Positions 36,279 to 45,470 of a DNA stretch of 64,000 nucleotides are shown one piece after another. Position numbers and translations under genes: made by a program. Origin of the DNA: Paenibacillus sp. MAHUQ-63. Its GTDB lineage: Bacteria > Bacillota > Bacilli > Paenibacillales > NBRC-103111. Positions within the stretch are counted from its first letter, which is position 1. Each line of letters starts with the position of its first letter. The DNA is taken from NCBI RefSeq assembly GCF_028765165.1, contig NZ_JARADB010000003.1:727210-791209 (forward strand), in the 5' to 3' direction. The notes beneath the pieces are model-generated. The model saw nothing but the letters and a program-made list of their open reading frames with translations. It did not search any database and was not told the origin of the DNA.

Positions 36279-37856
36279 TTAATTTACATTTTTGGAAACG
36301 ATAGCGCCATTGCCTTTCTTATAACGCTCCGTAGCTTCTTTTATAATATCATTGCCGCCTTTATTCTTATACTCTTCAATCACTTTCGGCCAATCGGAGA
36401 TCGGCTCTTTGCCGTAAATCATCTTAACCATATGCTCGAGGATAAGTTTCGGTCCTACATCGTCGCCCGCAGGGGCTGCGTCCGGATACTTCGAGAACGA
36501 TTCAAGCTGCGGTACGAAACGGATCGTGCCTAAGCCCTCCTTGGAGACGACCGTGTCCAGGTACTTGATCATATCGCGCCCGTCCGCGGACATCTCTTCT
36601 TTGGCTTTGTTGTAGACGACATCATGCACGAACCAGAACATCCCGCGGAATTGATCTTCCTCAATGGCAGCAGTAGCCGTTGGAGGCGTAAATTTGATTT
36701 GGCCATTCTCGGTCGTATACGTATCGCCTTCGATGCCGAAGGAGAAATATTTCTCGGCTTCCGGCGTCAGCATCCATTCGAAGAATTGAATAATCCCGAT
36801 CGCTTTCTCCTTCGAGACCTTATTATTAATGTAATAGGACGTACCGATACTGGAGTAAAGCAGATGTCCGCCGAAGTTCTCCGGACCGCGAGGGGATGAA
36901 ATAATTTCAATTTTCCCATCCGGCACCAGGTTCTTCAATTTGTTGCGATAATTGGACAAGCTTTGAGCATTCGCCGACCACATACCGACCTTGCCCGCTT
37001 CGATGTTTTTGTTATAATCGGTTGAACTGATGGAGGCGAAATCCTTGGGAATCAAGCCTTCGTCAAACATCGTCTTGAACGTCTGAAGCGCCTTGGTCAT
37101 ATTCTCCACATCGAAAAATTTCGGAACGACTTGCTCACCCTTCACTTCGAATTGCGCAGGGAGCACGTCGAACGCGCCGAGAATCGTATCGGCATACTTG
37201 AAATTCTCACGCATTTGGTACGGATTCTCAACCCCGTTGGCTTTGAGCGCTCTCATCACATTCAGAAATTCATCCACTGTTTTTGGTGCGGGAAGTCCTG
37301 TTTTGGCAAGTAAATCTGTTCGAATGAAGGTGGCACGGCGGGACGGATTGGAGAGCCACGATGGAATCCCGTAGATTTGACCGTTATAGCTGGTCTCTTG
37401 CCACGCTTCCTTTGGCACCGCTTTCATGATGTTTGGAGCATACTGCTTCAATAAATCGTCCAATGGCATGAAGACCCCGGCTTCCACCGATCCTGACATC
37501 CCCTTCGTCGTAGCGCCACCGACATTTTGCACGACATCCGGAATATCGTTGGAAGCGAACATCAGAGACATCTTCTGGTCGAAATCTTTCAGAGGAATCA
37601 TCCGAAGATCGAGATCAACGTTCGTCAGTTCCTCCAGCTTTTTCACCCATTTCTCCTTATTCACATCTGGCGTTTGCTCGGCATATTTGAATCCGCTGGT
37701 GCTCATGGACATGGAAAATTTCTGTACGTCTTCTTTCTTGGCTGCCTGGCCCGCCTGCGGTTTCGGATCTCCGCTCCCGCACCCCATCAGCGCGCCAGCT
37801 GCCAGAACCAGGGTTAATGTAACAACCATCCCTTTTCTCATTCGTTTCTGCCCCAT
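36279..37856 (-). CDS. oligosaccharide ABC transporter substrate-binding lipoprotein (LplA type)
   Basis: Extracellular lipid-anchored receptor of 525 aa. The lipobox is LMGC at residue 26 and family segments such as NDIPDVVQNVGG and GIEGDTYTTENGQIKF are present. ATG 37856 has a poor ribosome binding site; the ATG five codons later may be used instead. It heads binding protein, regulator, kinase, permease, permease, and follows the GH95 gene by about 100 bp. The ligand is probably a fucose-containing oligosaccharide (inference from GH95). Confidence 0.9.
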   Translation of the reverse strand: MGQKRMRKGMVVTLTLVLAAGALMGCGSGDPKPQAGQAAKKEDVQKFSMSMSTSGFKYAEQTPDVNKEKWVKKLEELTNVDLDLRMIPLKDFDQKMSLMFASNDIPDVVQNVGGATTKGMSGSVEAGVFMPLDDLLKQYAPNIMKAVPKEAWQETSYNGQIYGIPSWLSNPSRRATFIRTDLLAKTGLPAPKTVDEFLNVMRALKANGVENPYQMRENFKYADTILGAFDVLPAQFEVKGEQVVPKFFDVENMTKALQTFKTMFDEGLIPKDFASISSTDYNKNIEAGKVGMWSANAQSLSNYRNKLKNLVPDGKIEIISSPRGPENFGGHLLYSSIGTSYYINNKVSKEKAIGIIQFFEWMLTPEAEKYFSFGIEGDTYTTENGQIKFTPPTATAAIEEDQFRGMFWFVHDVVYNKAKEEMSADGRDMIKYLDTVVSKEGLGTIRFVPQLESFSKYPDAAPAGDDVGPKLILEHMVKMIYGKEPISDWPKVIEEYKNKGGNDIIKEATERYKKGNGAIVSKNVN

Positions 37857-37893
37857 TCTTTATCGTAATTATCCAACGGAATCGGATATCTAC

Positions 37894-37922
37894 ATCTTAC
37901 CCTCGCTGGGGACGATCAGGAA
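37894..37922 (-). promoter_or_regulatory. promoter candidate for the LplA-type gene
   Basis: On the minus strand TTCCTG is followed after 17 bp by TAAGAT, in the gap between the GH95 gene and the binding lipoprotein gene. Confidence 0.4.
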
Positions 37923-37953
37923 TGTGTTTTTTACCACTGATGTTGTGTTTGTA

Positions 37954-40260
37954 TTAACACTTGAGGAGCCGGTACGTATGTCCCCCCTGCACTTGGAAGC
38001 TTGTTAACGGATCCTTGCCGGACCGGGCGACCTCCTGTTCATCCAACATCACGACGATAGGGACGGTGCTGCGAACCGTACAGACACCACTCCTAGATGC
38101 TTGTATCGCCGCTTCGCTTAATTGCCCTTCGTCCCAAACCAGATCAACAACATAGCCGCCTCGCGCTCTAATGCCCTTGATACGGCCGGACTTCCACTCG
38201 TCAGGCAGGGCCGGCAGCAGATTAAGCTCGCCCATGTGGCTCTGGAGCAGCATCTCTGCAATGCCCGCTACCGCCCCGAAATTCCCGTCAATCTGGAATG
38301 GCGGATGTGCGTCGAATAAATTCGGGTATGTGGATTTCTCGAACAGATTCGACAGATAGGCGAGCGCCGAGCCGCCATCCCCGAGCCGTGCGAACATGTT
38401 GATGATCCACGCACAGCTCCATCCCGTATGGCCGCCTCCGTTCGCCAGTCTGTTTCGCAGCGTCACCATAGCGGCTTCCGCAAGCTCCGGCGTCGCATGG
38501 ATGTCAATCTGTGTTCCGGGATGCAGCGCAAACAGGTGCGAGATATGCCGGTGGCCGGGTTCGAATTCCGCATAATCCTCGAGCCATTCCAATAACTGGC
38601 CGTTCGCTCCGATTCGCGGCTGCGGAAGCTTAGCCATTCGCTCCGTCAATTGGCTGCGAAAGTCTTCGTCGCACGACAACAGCCCGCTGCTTGCGATGCA
38701 AGCTTCGAACAAGGCGCGGACGATCTGCGTATCCATGGACGGGCCCATGCACAGAGTACCTTTCACTCCGTTCGGCAATATATAGCTGTTCTCCGGAGAA
38801 ATCGAAGGCCCTGTCACATAGGTTCCATCCGGGGCTTCCGTCAAATAGTCCATGAAGAACTCCGCCGCTTCTTTTAACACAGGATAAGCCCGCTCCTGCA
38901 GAAAGGTCAAATCCAACGTATACGCATAATGCTCCCACAGATGCATGCTTAACCATGCCGCCCCCATCGGCCACAGGACGCTGGTGGCGAGAATACCCTC
39001 AGGCCGGGTCTCCCCCCATATATTCGTATTATGGTGCGCCACGAAACCTCCGCAGCCGTACAGCTTCTTCGCCGTTACTCTTCCTGGGACTCGCATTCTT
39101 TCCACCAGCCCAAACAGCGGTTCATGGCATTCCGACAGACCACAGACCTCAACCGGCCAATAATTCATTTGTGTATTAATATTAATCGTATACTTAGACT
39201 CCCATGGGGGCGTGAAGCTGTCATTCCATATCCCTTGCAGGTTGGAAGGGAGACTTCCGGGACGGGAACTGGCAATGGTCAGATAACGGCCATACTGGAA
39301 ATATAGTTCCGTCAACCGCTCGCTTTGCTTCGGCCTTCCCTCCGCTGCCGCTTGCATGAGCTCGTCGGTTGCCAGTAGCTGCTCCTCTTCCGGTGACGAC
39401 AAGCTGAATTCGACGCGTTCGAACAGCGACCGGTAATCCGCGGAGTGCCTCTGTTTCAGCTCGGCATAAGTGTACGCATCCGCTTCCTCCAGCTGGCGCA
39501 AGCAGGCTGCTGCCGGATCGGCCTCCCGGAATGTACTGTTGGCCGCAAATAGCAGCGTCACTTCGGAGGCGCCTTCCACGGAAATAAAGTCGCCGATCGT
39601 CTTGATCACGCCATCCGGAGACTTGGCTCTAAGCACGCCGCTGAAGGCAACTCCGTCCTTGCCGCATTCGCCGTTCATCACAATGCTGTCTGAGGACCGT
39701 GCATAGCTATCTCCCTCATAAGGACGCCGGTTCAAATTCACACAGAACGTAAGCCCGCCCGGCTTGCTGCAGGTCATATGAATGGCCATCACCTGGTCCG
39801 GGTAGCTTGCGAAGATTTCCCTGGTGTAAGCCGTATCGCCAACATGGTAAAGAACCCGGGTTATCCCTGTCTGCAGGTCCAATTCACGCAAGTAAGAGTG
39901 GACCTCTCCTTGCCTAATGTTGAAAAACAGCTTCATCTCCCCAAGCGGCTGATACGGATTATAATATTTGGGCGATGAGAACATGGACATCCTCGCTAGA
40001 TAAGTCGCTTGCTCTACATCACCATCGAATAGCAGCTTGCGAATATGCGGGAGGTTCTCCAGCGCGTCCGGATTCTCTCCCACCTTGGGCCCGCCATACC
40101 AGATGGAATCCTCGTTTAACTGGATCTTCTCCTCCATGACCTGGCCGAAAATCATGCCGCCTAAACGACCGTTGCCTACCGGCAATGCCTCCGTCCACTG
40201 CTTGGCCGGCTTCCGGTACCATAATCTAAGTTTCTTATTCGCCGCTTCCAGGTTTCTCAT
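37954..40260 (-). CDS. alpha-L-fucosidase, GH95
   Basis: Inverting glycosidase of 768 aa, probably removing alpha-1,2-linked L-fucose (some members act on L-galactose). No signal peptide is visible, so it works inside the cell on imported oligosaccharides. Family motifs are intact: LPVGNGRLGGMIFG at the N terminus, HHNTNIWG (the paired Asn), GPSISPEN (the catalytic Glu) and QIDGNFGAVAGIAEML (the catalytic Asp). Length is normal for bacterial GH95. The start ATG 40260 follows AAGGAGAG, with a promoter at 40282-40310. Substrates could be xyloglucan side chains or fucosylated glycans. Confidence 0.93.
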   Translation of the reverse strand: MRNLEAANKKLRLWYRKPAKQWTEALPVGNGRLGGMIFGQVMEEKIQLNEDSIWYGGPKVGENPDALENLPHIRKLLFDGDVEQATYLARMSMFSSPKYYNPYQPLGEMKLFFNIRQGEVHSYLRELDLQTGITRVLYHVGDTAYTREIFASYPDQVMAIHMTCSKPGGLTFCVNLNRRPYEGDSYARSSDSIVMNGECGKDGVAFSGVLRAKSPDGVIKTIGDFISVEGASEVTLLFAANSTFREADPAAACLRQLEEADAYTYAELKQRHSADYRSLFERVEFSLSSPEEEQLLATDELMQAAAEGRPKQSERLTELYFQYGRYLTIASSRPGSLPSNLQGIWNDSFTPPWESKYTININTQMNYWPVEVCGLSECHEPLFGLVERMRVPGRVTAKKLYGCGGFVAHHNTNIWGETRPEGILATSVLWPMGAAWLSMHLWEHYAYTLDLTFLQERAYPVLKEAAEFFMDYLTEAPDGTYVTGPSISPENSYILPNGVKGTLCMGPSMDTQIVRALFEACIASSGLLSCDEDFRSQLTERMAKLPQPRIGANGQLLEWLEDYAEFEPGHRHISHLFALHPGTQIDIHATPELAEAAMVTLRNRLANGGGHTGWSCAWIINMFARLGDGGSALAYLSNLFEKSTYPNLFDAHPPFQIDGNFGAVAGIAEMLLQSHMGELNLLPALPDEWKSGRIKGIRARGGYVVDLVWDEGQLSEAAIQASRSGVCTVRSTVPIVVMLDEQEVARSGKDPLTSFQVQGGHTYRLLKC

Positions 40261-40281
40261 AGTCTCTCCTTGTCAACATTT

Positions 40282-40310
40282 GTTATATGGATTAAAAGAT
40301 AGCTTAACAA
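40282..40310 (-). promoter_or_regulatory. promoter of the GH95 gene
   Basis: On the minus strand TTGTTA is followed after exactly 17 bp by TATAAC, ending 22 bp before the GH95 start codon. Confidence 0.6.
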
Positions 40311-40405
40311 AACCTGACCGTTTTATGTTTGGCTGAATTACGATAAAATGTTGCTGCATTATGATTTGATTCTCATCCGCGCTTTCGGTCACCACGATTA
40401 AAAAA

Positions 40406-40424
40406 AGCAGCCATATCGGCTGCT
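40406..40424 (-). terminator. terminator of the fused ABC ATPase gene
   Basis: Perfect stem AGCAGCC / GGCTGCT with a five-base loop, followed on the minus strand by seven T. Confidence 0.85.
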
Positions 40425-40451
40425 CTGCATCATTCATACTTCTATTCTCCG

Positions 40452-42185
40452 TTACTCGCTTACCGCCAGCCAATGCCCGGTCTTCACTTCCACGAACCGC
40501 GACCGTTCCAGCCCGTACGGATCCTGAGTCGTAGGATCGATAGGCGGCACGAACTTCTTGCGGGACTCCACCGCTGGATCTGGCACCGGAATCGCAGCCA
40601 GCAGCGACTTGGTATATGGATGCAGCGGGTTTGCGTACAGCTCTTCGCTCTCCGCCAGCTCGACGATCTTCCCTTTATACATAACAGCCACACGGTCGCT
40701 GATATGCTTAACCATCGACAGATCGTGAGCGATGAACAAATACGTCAGCCCCAGCCGCTGCTGCAGTTCCTCCAGCAGCTTGACGATCTGGGCTTGAATG
40801 GAGACGTCGAGTGCTGACAACGGCTCGTCGCAGACGATAAACTCGGGCTCGACAGCCAATGTGCGGGCGATGCCGATTCGTTGCCGCTGACCGCCCGAGA
40901 ACTCGTGCGGGTAGCGCATAGCATGCGATGCGCTGAGACCGACCATGTCCAGCAGCTCCTCGATCCTTCGCTGCCGCTCCAGCTTGCCGGTGGTCATCCG
41001 ATGAAGGTCCAATGCTTCGCCGATAATATCGGCAATGCGCAGCCGGGGATTGAGCGATGCATAGGGGTCCTGAAAGATCATCTGCATGTAACGCCGCATC
41101 GTCTTCATCTCGCTGCGGGACAGCCGATTGATCGGGATGCCTTTGTACAGCACCTCTCCGCCCGTCGCCTCATGCAATCTCAGAATGGTCCGCCCGGTGG
41201 TGGATTTGCCGCTGCCGGATTCACCGACGACGCCAAGTGTCTCCCCTGCGCGGATATCGAAGCTGATATCGTTGACTGCTCGAATAATCTGTCCTTTGCC
41301 CAAATTGAAGTGTTGTCTGAGCGACCGGACTTCCAGCAGGGGAAGGTTATTGATTGAACGGCTGACAGCGGAGACTGGCTTGGCCTTCTTCTTCTCATCA
41401 AGCCGGGGCAATGCCTGCAGCAGACGAACCGTATATGGATGTTTCGGCGAAGAGAAAATTTCCTGCGTCGTGCCGGTCTCGACGACCTCACCGTCCTTCA
41501 TAACGACAACACGGTCGCACATTCCGGCAACCACCCCCAGATCATGGGTAATTAAAATAATCGATGTACCGAGCTTGCGCTGAATTTCCTTCATCTGGTG
41601 CAAAATTTGCGATTGAATAGTGACATCCAGAGAAGTCGTCGGTTCGTCGGCGATAAGCAGTGACGGCCGGCAAGCAAGAGCAATTGCGATCATCACCCGC
41701 TGGCGCATCCCGCCGGAAAATTCATGCGGATACTGGAAATAGCGGGCTTCTGCGTCAGGAATGCCGACCAGCTTCAGCATCTCGACCGCATCCCGATGCG
41801 CCTGCTCCTTGCCGAGCCCCCTGTGCTTAATCAGACTCTCCTCAATCTGCCGTCCAATGCGCATCGTCGGGTTCAAGGAGGACATCGGATCCTGGAAGAT
41901 CATGCCGATATCACGTCCGCGAATCTCCTCCATCTCCGAATCCGTCTTATCCGCCAGATTCTCTCCTTTGAACAGAACCTTCCCGTTCTTCACCTTTGAA
42001 GGAGGCGCGGGCAACAACCGCATAATCGTACGTGCCGTAACGCTTTTCCCGCTGCCGGATTCCCCTACGATGCCCAGCGTTTCGCCTTCATGTACCGAGA
42101 AGCTTACATGGCGAACGGCTTCAACTTCTTTATCCCTGGCATAGAACGAAACAGATAAGTTGTTTACTTCTAAGATTGACTTCAT
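40452..42185 (-). CDS. peptide ABC transporter, fused double ATP-binding protein (DppDF/GsiA type)
   Basis: Cytoplasmic protein of 577 aa carrying both ATPase domains of a dipeptide/oligopeptide importer. The first half has [16 protein letters not shown] and LLIADEP; the second has [16 protein letters not shown] and FIVCDEP, followed by a C-terminal oligopeptide-transporter tail. Usually these are separate DppD and DppF proteins; fused forms are known. It is encoded divergently from the two permeases and the binding protein that begin at 42387, and must energise them. The start ATG 42185 has AAGGTGATC upstream. Confidence 0.93.
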   Translation of the reverse strand: MKSILEVNNLSVSFYARDKEVEAVRHVSFSVHEGETLGIVGESGSGKSVTARTIMRLLPAPPSKVKNGKVLFKGENLADKTDSEMEEIRGRDIGMIFQDPMSSLNPTMRIGRQIEESLIKHRGLGKEQAHRDAVEMLKLVGIPDAEARYFQYPHEFSGGMRQRVMIAIALACRPSLLIADEPTTSLDVTIQSQILHQMKEIQRKLGTSIILITHDLGVVAGMCDRVVVMKDGEVVETGTTQEIFSSPKHPYTVRLLQALPRLDEKKKAKPVSAVSRSINNLPLLEVRSLRQHFNLGKGQIIRAVNDISFDIRAGETLGVVGESGSGKSTTGRTILRLHEATGGEVLYKGIPINRLSRSEMKTMRRYMQMIFQDPYASLNPRLRIADIIGEALDLHRMTTGKLERQRRIEELLDMVGLSASHAMRYPHEFSGGQRQRIGIARTLAVEPEFIVCDEPLSALDVSIQAQIVKLLEELQQRLGLTYLFIAHDLSMVKHISDRVAVMYKGKIVELAESEELYANPLHPYTKSLLAAIPVPDPAVESRKKFVPPIDPTTQDPYGLERSRFVEVKTGHWLAVSE

Positions 42186-42298
42186 AGGATCACCTTTGTC
42201 TTATGAATAATTGGCAAAATCATTCTATTGATCTGAGTCACTTGCAAAAATATAAGTTTATCAAAATCATACAGAAAGAAATAATATTTCAAGTGTTA

Positions 42299-42327
42299 TT
42301 GACAACTTTGATTGCTCAATTTAAAAT
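42299..42327 (+). promoter_or_regulatory. strong promoter of the peptide permease operon
   Basis: Consensus TTGACA, 17 bp, TAAAAT, 60 bp upstream of the first permease start. The 200-bp divergent region around it is very AT-rich. Confidence 0.7.
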
Positions 42328-42386
42328 CTACTATATCGATCGGAATAATGCAATATAAAACTAACCAATAAAAGGAGCACACAAAC

Positions 42387-43829
42387 TTGAGCGGGCACAC
42401 TGTCCCAATGGATTCCCGTTTAGTCGACCGACTCGGGAACATCTTCATCAAAATGCTATTGCATCCAACTTACCGCATCTTGCTCCTGCTGACCGGAGCT
42501 CCCTTGCATCCAGTCATCTATCTCGTCTACCTCCGCCGCAAGAAGGAGAGTAGGTATAAGAATGCGCTGGATAAGTTAGAGCGGGAATGGATTGCATCCG
42601 GCTGCAGGGACAAGCTGCTCACGGAGACGAAGGAACAGCTTGTACGCAAGCATCAATTTTTCGGACAAGCCGTTATGCCGGAGAAGCTGGAACGGGATGC
42701 TGACCGGATTGCGTCGGCCACATTCAAGGAAGCCTTATTAAGCGAGCTCACAGCCGGGTCCAATCGAGAGGACCAAACGCCGGTCACTTATGCGGATACG
42801 TTTGTCCGGTTAATCCGACACCCTGTGTTTCTCACGATATCGGTTATCCTTGGCTTCCTTATGTATGCGCTGATGTTCATCTATAGCAACCCTTATCTAA
42901 AATATACAATCGAGCGTCTTTGGATGACCGTCTTTGTTATTTTCGGAGTCGCTTTTCTCGTCTTCACCATTCTCTATGTATCGCCGATGAATCCAGCCGC
43001 CAACATTATTGGGGAGACCGCTACCGCTGAGCAGATTGCCGCATTCAACAAGGTATACGGACTGGACCAGCCCTATCTCATTCAGCTCTGGGATACGTTC
43101 CGGGGTATACTGACTTTCGATCTGGGCAAGTCATTCGCAGGCAATGAAGTGGTCACCACTTCCATCGCTTCGAAGTTTCCCGTGACACTGACGCTGACCG
43201 TCATCTCGACGGTCGCAGCCGTATTGATCGCACTGCCCATTGGGCTCATTTCAGCTACACGGCCTAATTCATTCTTGGACTACACGTTCATGCTTCTCGC
43301 TCTGATCGGACTATCGATCCCGAACTTCTGGCAAGGACTGATTCTGATTCTGAATTTCTCTATCAAGCTGCATTGGCTGCCCGCTACATATAATCCGCAG
43401 AACGCGTTGACAATGATCCTGCCGATTATCGTATTGGGAACCGGTCTTACGGCAGCTGTCGCCCGAATGACCCGCTCTTCTATACTTGAGGTCATTCACG
43501 AGGATTACATTACGACGGCGAAGGCCAAAGGACTGTCGCGCAGGCAAGTGCTGTGGAAGCACGCTGTCGGCAATGCCCTGATCCCTATCATTACAGTCAT
43601 CGGACTTCAGTTCGGCGGAATGCTCGGAGGAGCTGCCGTGACGGAGAAGGTTTTCAATATCAGCGGGCTTGGAAGCTATATCGTAGACAAGCAGTTCATC
43701 CCTGATATCCCAAGCATTATGGGCGGGGTCATCTATACCGCCATCACGATCTCGATCGTCAACGTTATCATTGATATTTTGTACGCTTTCATCGATCCAA
43801 GAATACGTTCCAAAATGAAACAATATTAG
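42387..43829 (+). CDS. peptide ABC transporter permease, DppB type with 170-residue N-terminal extension
   Basis: Inner-membrane permease of 480 aa. The ordinary DppB module starts near residue 170 (YTIERLWMTVFVIFGVAFLVF, then GLDQPYLIQLWDTFRGILTFDLGKS) and contains the ATPase-contacting loop near TTAKAKGLSRRQVLWKHAVGN. Normal DppB is about 310-340 aa; the extra N-terminal 170 residues include a hydrophobic helix, a charged helical stretch rich in Lys/Glu, and another membrane segment. The start is TTG 42387, nine bases after AAAGGAG. It pairs with the equally extended DppC-type permease. Confidence 0.9.
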   Translation: MSGHTVPMDSRLVDRLGNIFIKMLLHPTYRILLLLTGAPLHPVIYLVYLRRKKESRYKNALDKLEREWIASGCRDKLLTETKEQLVRKHQFFGQAVMPEKLERDADRIASATFKEALLSELTAGSNREDQTPVTYADTFVRLIRHPVFLTISVILGFLMYALMFIYSNPYLKYTIERLWMTVFVIFGVAFLVFTILYVSPMNPAANIIGETATAEQIAAFNKVYGLDQPYLIQLWDTFRGILTFDLGKSFAGNEVVTTSIASKFPVTLTLTVISTVAAVLIALPIGLISATRPNSFLDYTFMLLALIGLSIPNFWQGLILILNFSIKLHWLPATYNPQNALTMILPIIVLGTGLTAAVARMTRSSILEVIHEDYITTAKAKGLSRRQVLWKHAVGNALIPIITVIGLQFGGMLGGAAVTEKVFNISGLGSYIVDKQFIPDIPSIMGGVIYTAITISIVNVIIDILYAFIDPRIRSKMKQY

Positions 43830-43841
43830 CAGGTGAGCCGC

Positions 43842-45356
43842 ATGATCCGACAACCCACTCTATCGAAACAACACATGCACTTCAGACTACGTTCCTGTGC
43901 CGAATACGGGCAAGCCGGCTTCGCCGGAATAGCTTCGTTGGTTATGGCCTTGGTACTGCTCATGAACAGCTTGCAGGGGGGCGAAGCATCGTTCGTGAAG
44001 CCTGTCGTCTTCGCTGCCTTTGCTGCCTATTTGCTCTTCGCGCTGCTCCAACTGGGTACAATGGCTCTGATCCGCAGAGACTTGATCCGCCACGGAGAGC
44101 TGCGCCGCACCACCCGCCTAACTGGCTATGTGCTGCTAACCAGTTTGCTGACCGTCAATATCTTTGTCGTAACGGCTGCCTTTCAGCTTATCAAGCGCCA
44201 AAAGAGCTCAGCTTACACACTCGCGGTCTACGCGCTGTTGACGACCGTATTCGTTTGCGCCGTATCGGCATTGAACGTCTTTAAGCCATATGTATCCAAC
44301 TTATTCGTGCCCGGTATGTCTCTTCTGCTGGCGGCCGGAGCCGTTCAATTGATTGCCCTGCTGCTAGTCGCCAAATACGCAGAAAATAAGATCTTGCCCA
44401 AGTGGATGTGGATAGTCACCGCCCTGCTGTTGGTGACCTCCGTAACCGGTAATTTGTTCGCGCTGACGCTCGGTGTCCTGTTGATAGCCAAGCTTCGGAA
44501 TACGGATGGTACGTCAGAATCGAAGCTGAATGAGGTCATCGACCGGCTGTCCCGCAGCACCACCTCAATGCTGGGCTTGTGGTTCATTGGCTTTCTCCTG
44601 GCTATCTCCTTGTGCAGCTACTTGACGTTCGATTATGGAATCGCCATCGACAATAATTACGGGGCGATCTTACAAGCTCCAAGCCTGGCTTATCCGCTAG
44701 GGACAGACAATTTCGGACGCTGCTTGTTCTCCCGGATCGTATTCGGCGCTCGCATCTCGCTCTTCGTCGGCATCCTCTCCACGTTGATCCCCGTCATCGT
44801 CGGCGGGGCATTGGGGGCGGTATCCGGTTACTATGGACGCCATACGGACAATCTCATCATGCGGGCGCTCGATGTTCTGTACGCCATTCCCGGCATCCTG
44901 CTGGCCATTGCGATCATCGCCGCTTTCGGCGCCAGTACGGTCAATCTCATCCTTGCGCTGAGCATAGGGGCCATCCCTACGTATGCCCGAACGATGCGAG
45001 CTACCGTACTGCTCGTCTCATCGCTTGAGTATGTGCAGGCTGCACGCGCCTTCGGTGCAGGAGATCTGACTATCCTTCTCAGGCATATCGTACCGAACGC
45101 CATTGCGCCGATGATTGTCAAGTCCACGTTGACTGTCGGCGGAGCTGTCATCTCAACGAGCTCCTTGAGCTATCTCGGGCTAGGCGTTGAACCGCATATC
45201 CCGGAGTGGGGCAATATTTTGAAAGTAGGCAGTTCCTATCTCGAAACACATGCCTATACGGCCATATATCCCGGCCTTGCCATCATTGCGTTGGTGCTGT
45301 CCTTCAACTTTCTAGGAGACGGATTACGCGATGCGCTTGATCCCAAGCTGGACTAA
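43842..45356 (+). CDS. peptide ABC transporter permease, DppC type with multi-span N-terminal extension
   Basis: Inner-membrane permease of 504 aa. The standard DppC module begins near residue 240 (YPLGTDNFGRCLFSRIVFGAR) and includes VQAARAFGAGDLTILLRHIVPN, the ATPase contact, and the HIPEWGNILKVG region. Before it lie about 200 residues with roughly five predicted membrane helices that ordinary DppC proteins (about 300 aa) do not have. The start is ATG 43842 after AGGTGAG; an in-frame GTG at 43833 is part of that ribosome binding site. It follows the DppB-type gene closely. Confidence 0.9.
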   Translation: MIRQPTLSKQHMHFRLRSCAEYGQAGFAGIASLVMALVLLMNSLQGGEASFVKPVVFAAFAAYLLFALLQLGTMALIRRDLIRHGELRRTTRLTGYVLLTSLLTVNIFVVTAAFQLIKRQKSSAYTLAVYALLTTVFVCAVSALNVFKPYVSNLFVPGMSLLLAAGAVQLIALLLVAKYAENKILPKWMWIVTALLLVTSVTGNLFALTLGVLLIAKLRNTDGTSESKLNEVIDRLSRSTTSMLGLWFIGFLLAISLCSYLTFDYGIAIDNNYGAILQAPSLAYPLGTDNFGRCLFSRIVFGARISLFVGILSTLIPVIVGGALGAVSGYYGRHTDNLIMRALDVLYAIPGILLAIAIIAAFGASTVNLILALSIGAIPTYARTMRATVLLVSSLEYVQAARAFGAGDLTILLRHIVPNAIAPMIVKSTLTVGGAVISTSSLSYLGLGVEPHIPEWGNILKVGSSYLETHAYTAIYPGLAIIALVLSFNFLGDGLRDALDPKLD

Positions 45357-45470
45357 AGTTATGCTTCAGGAATTTCCATTCTTACTCCATAGCCGCTACG
45401 TTACGAAACATGCAGGATTTCGGTATGAATGTACGTTCATATATTAGATATTAATAGGAGGGCAAGTTCC

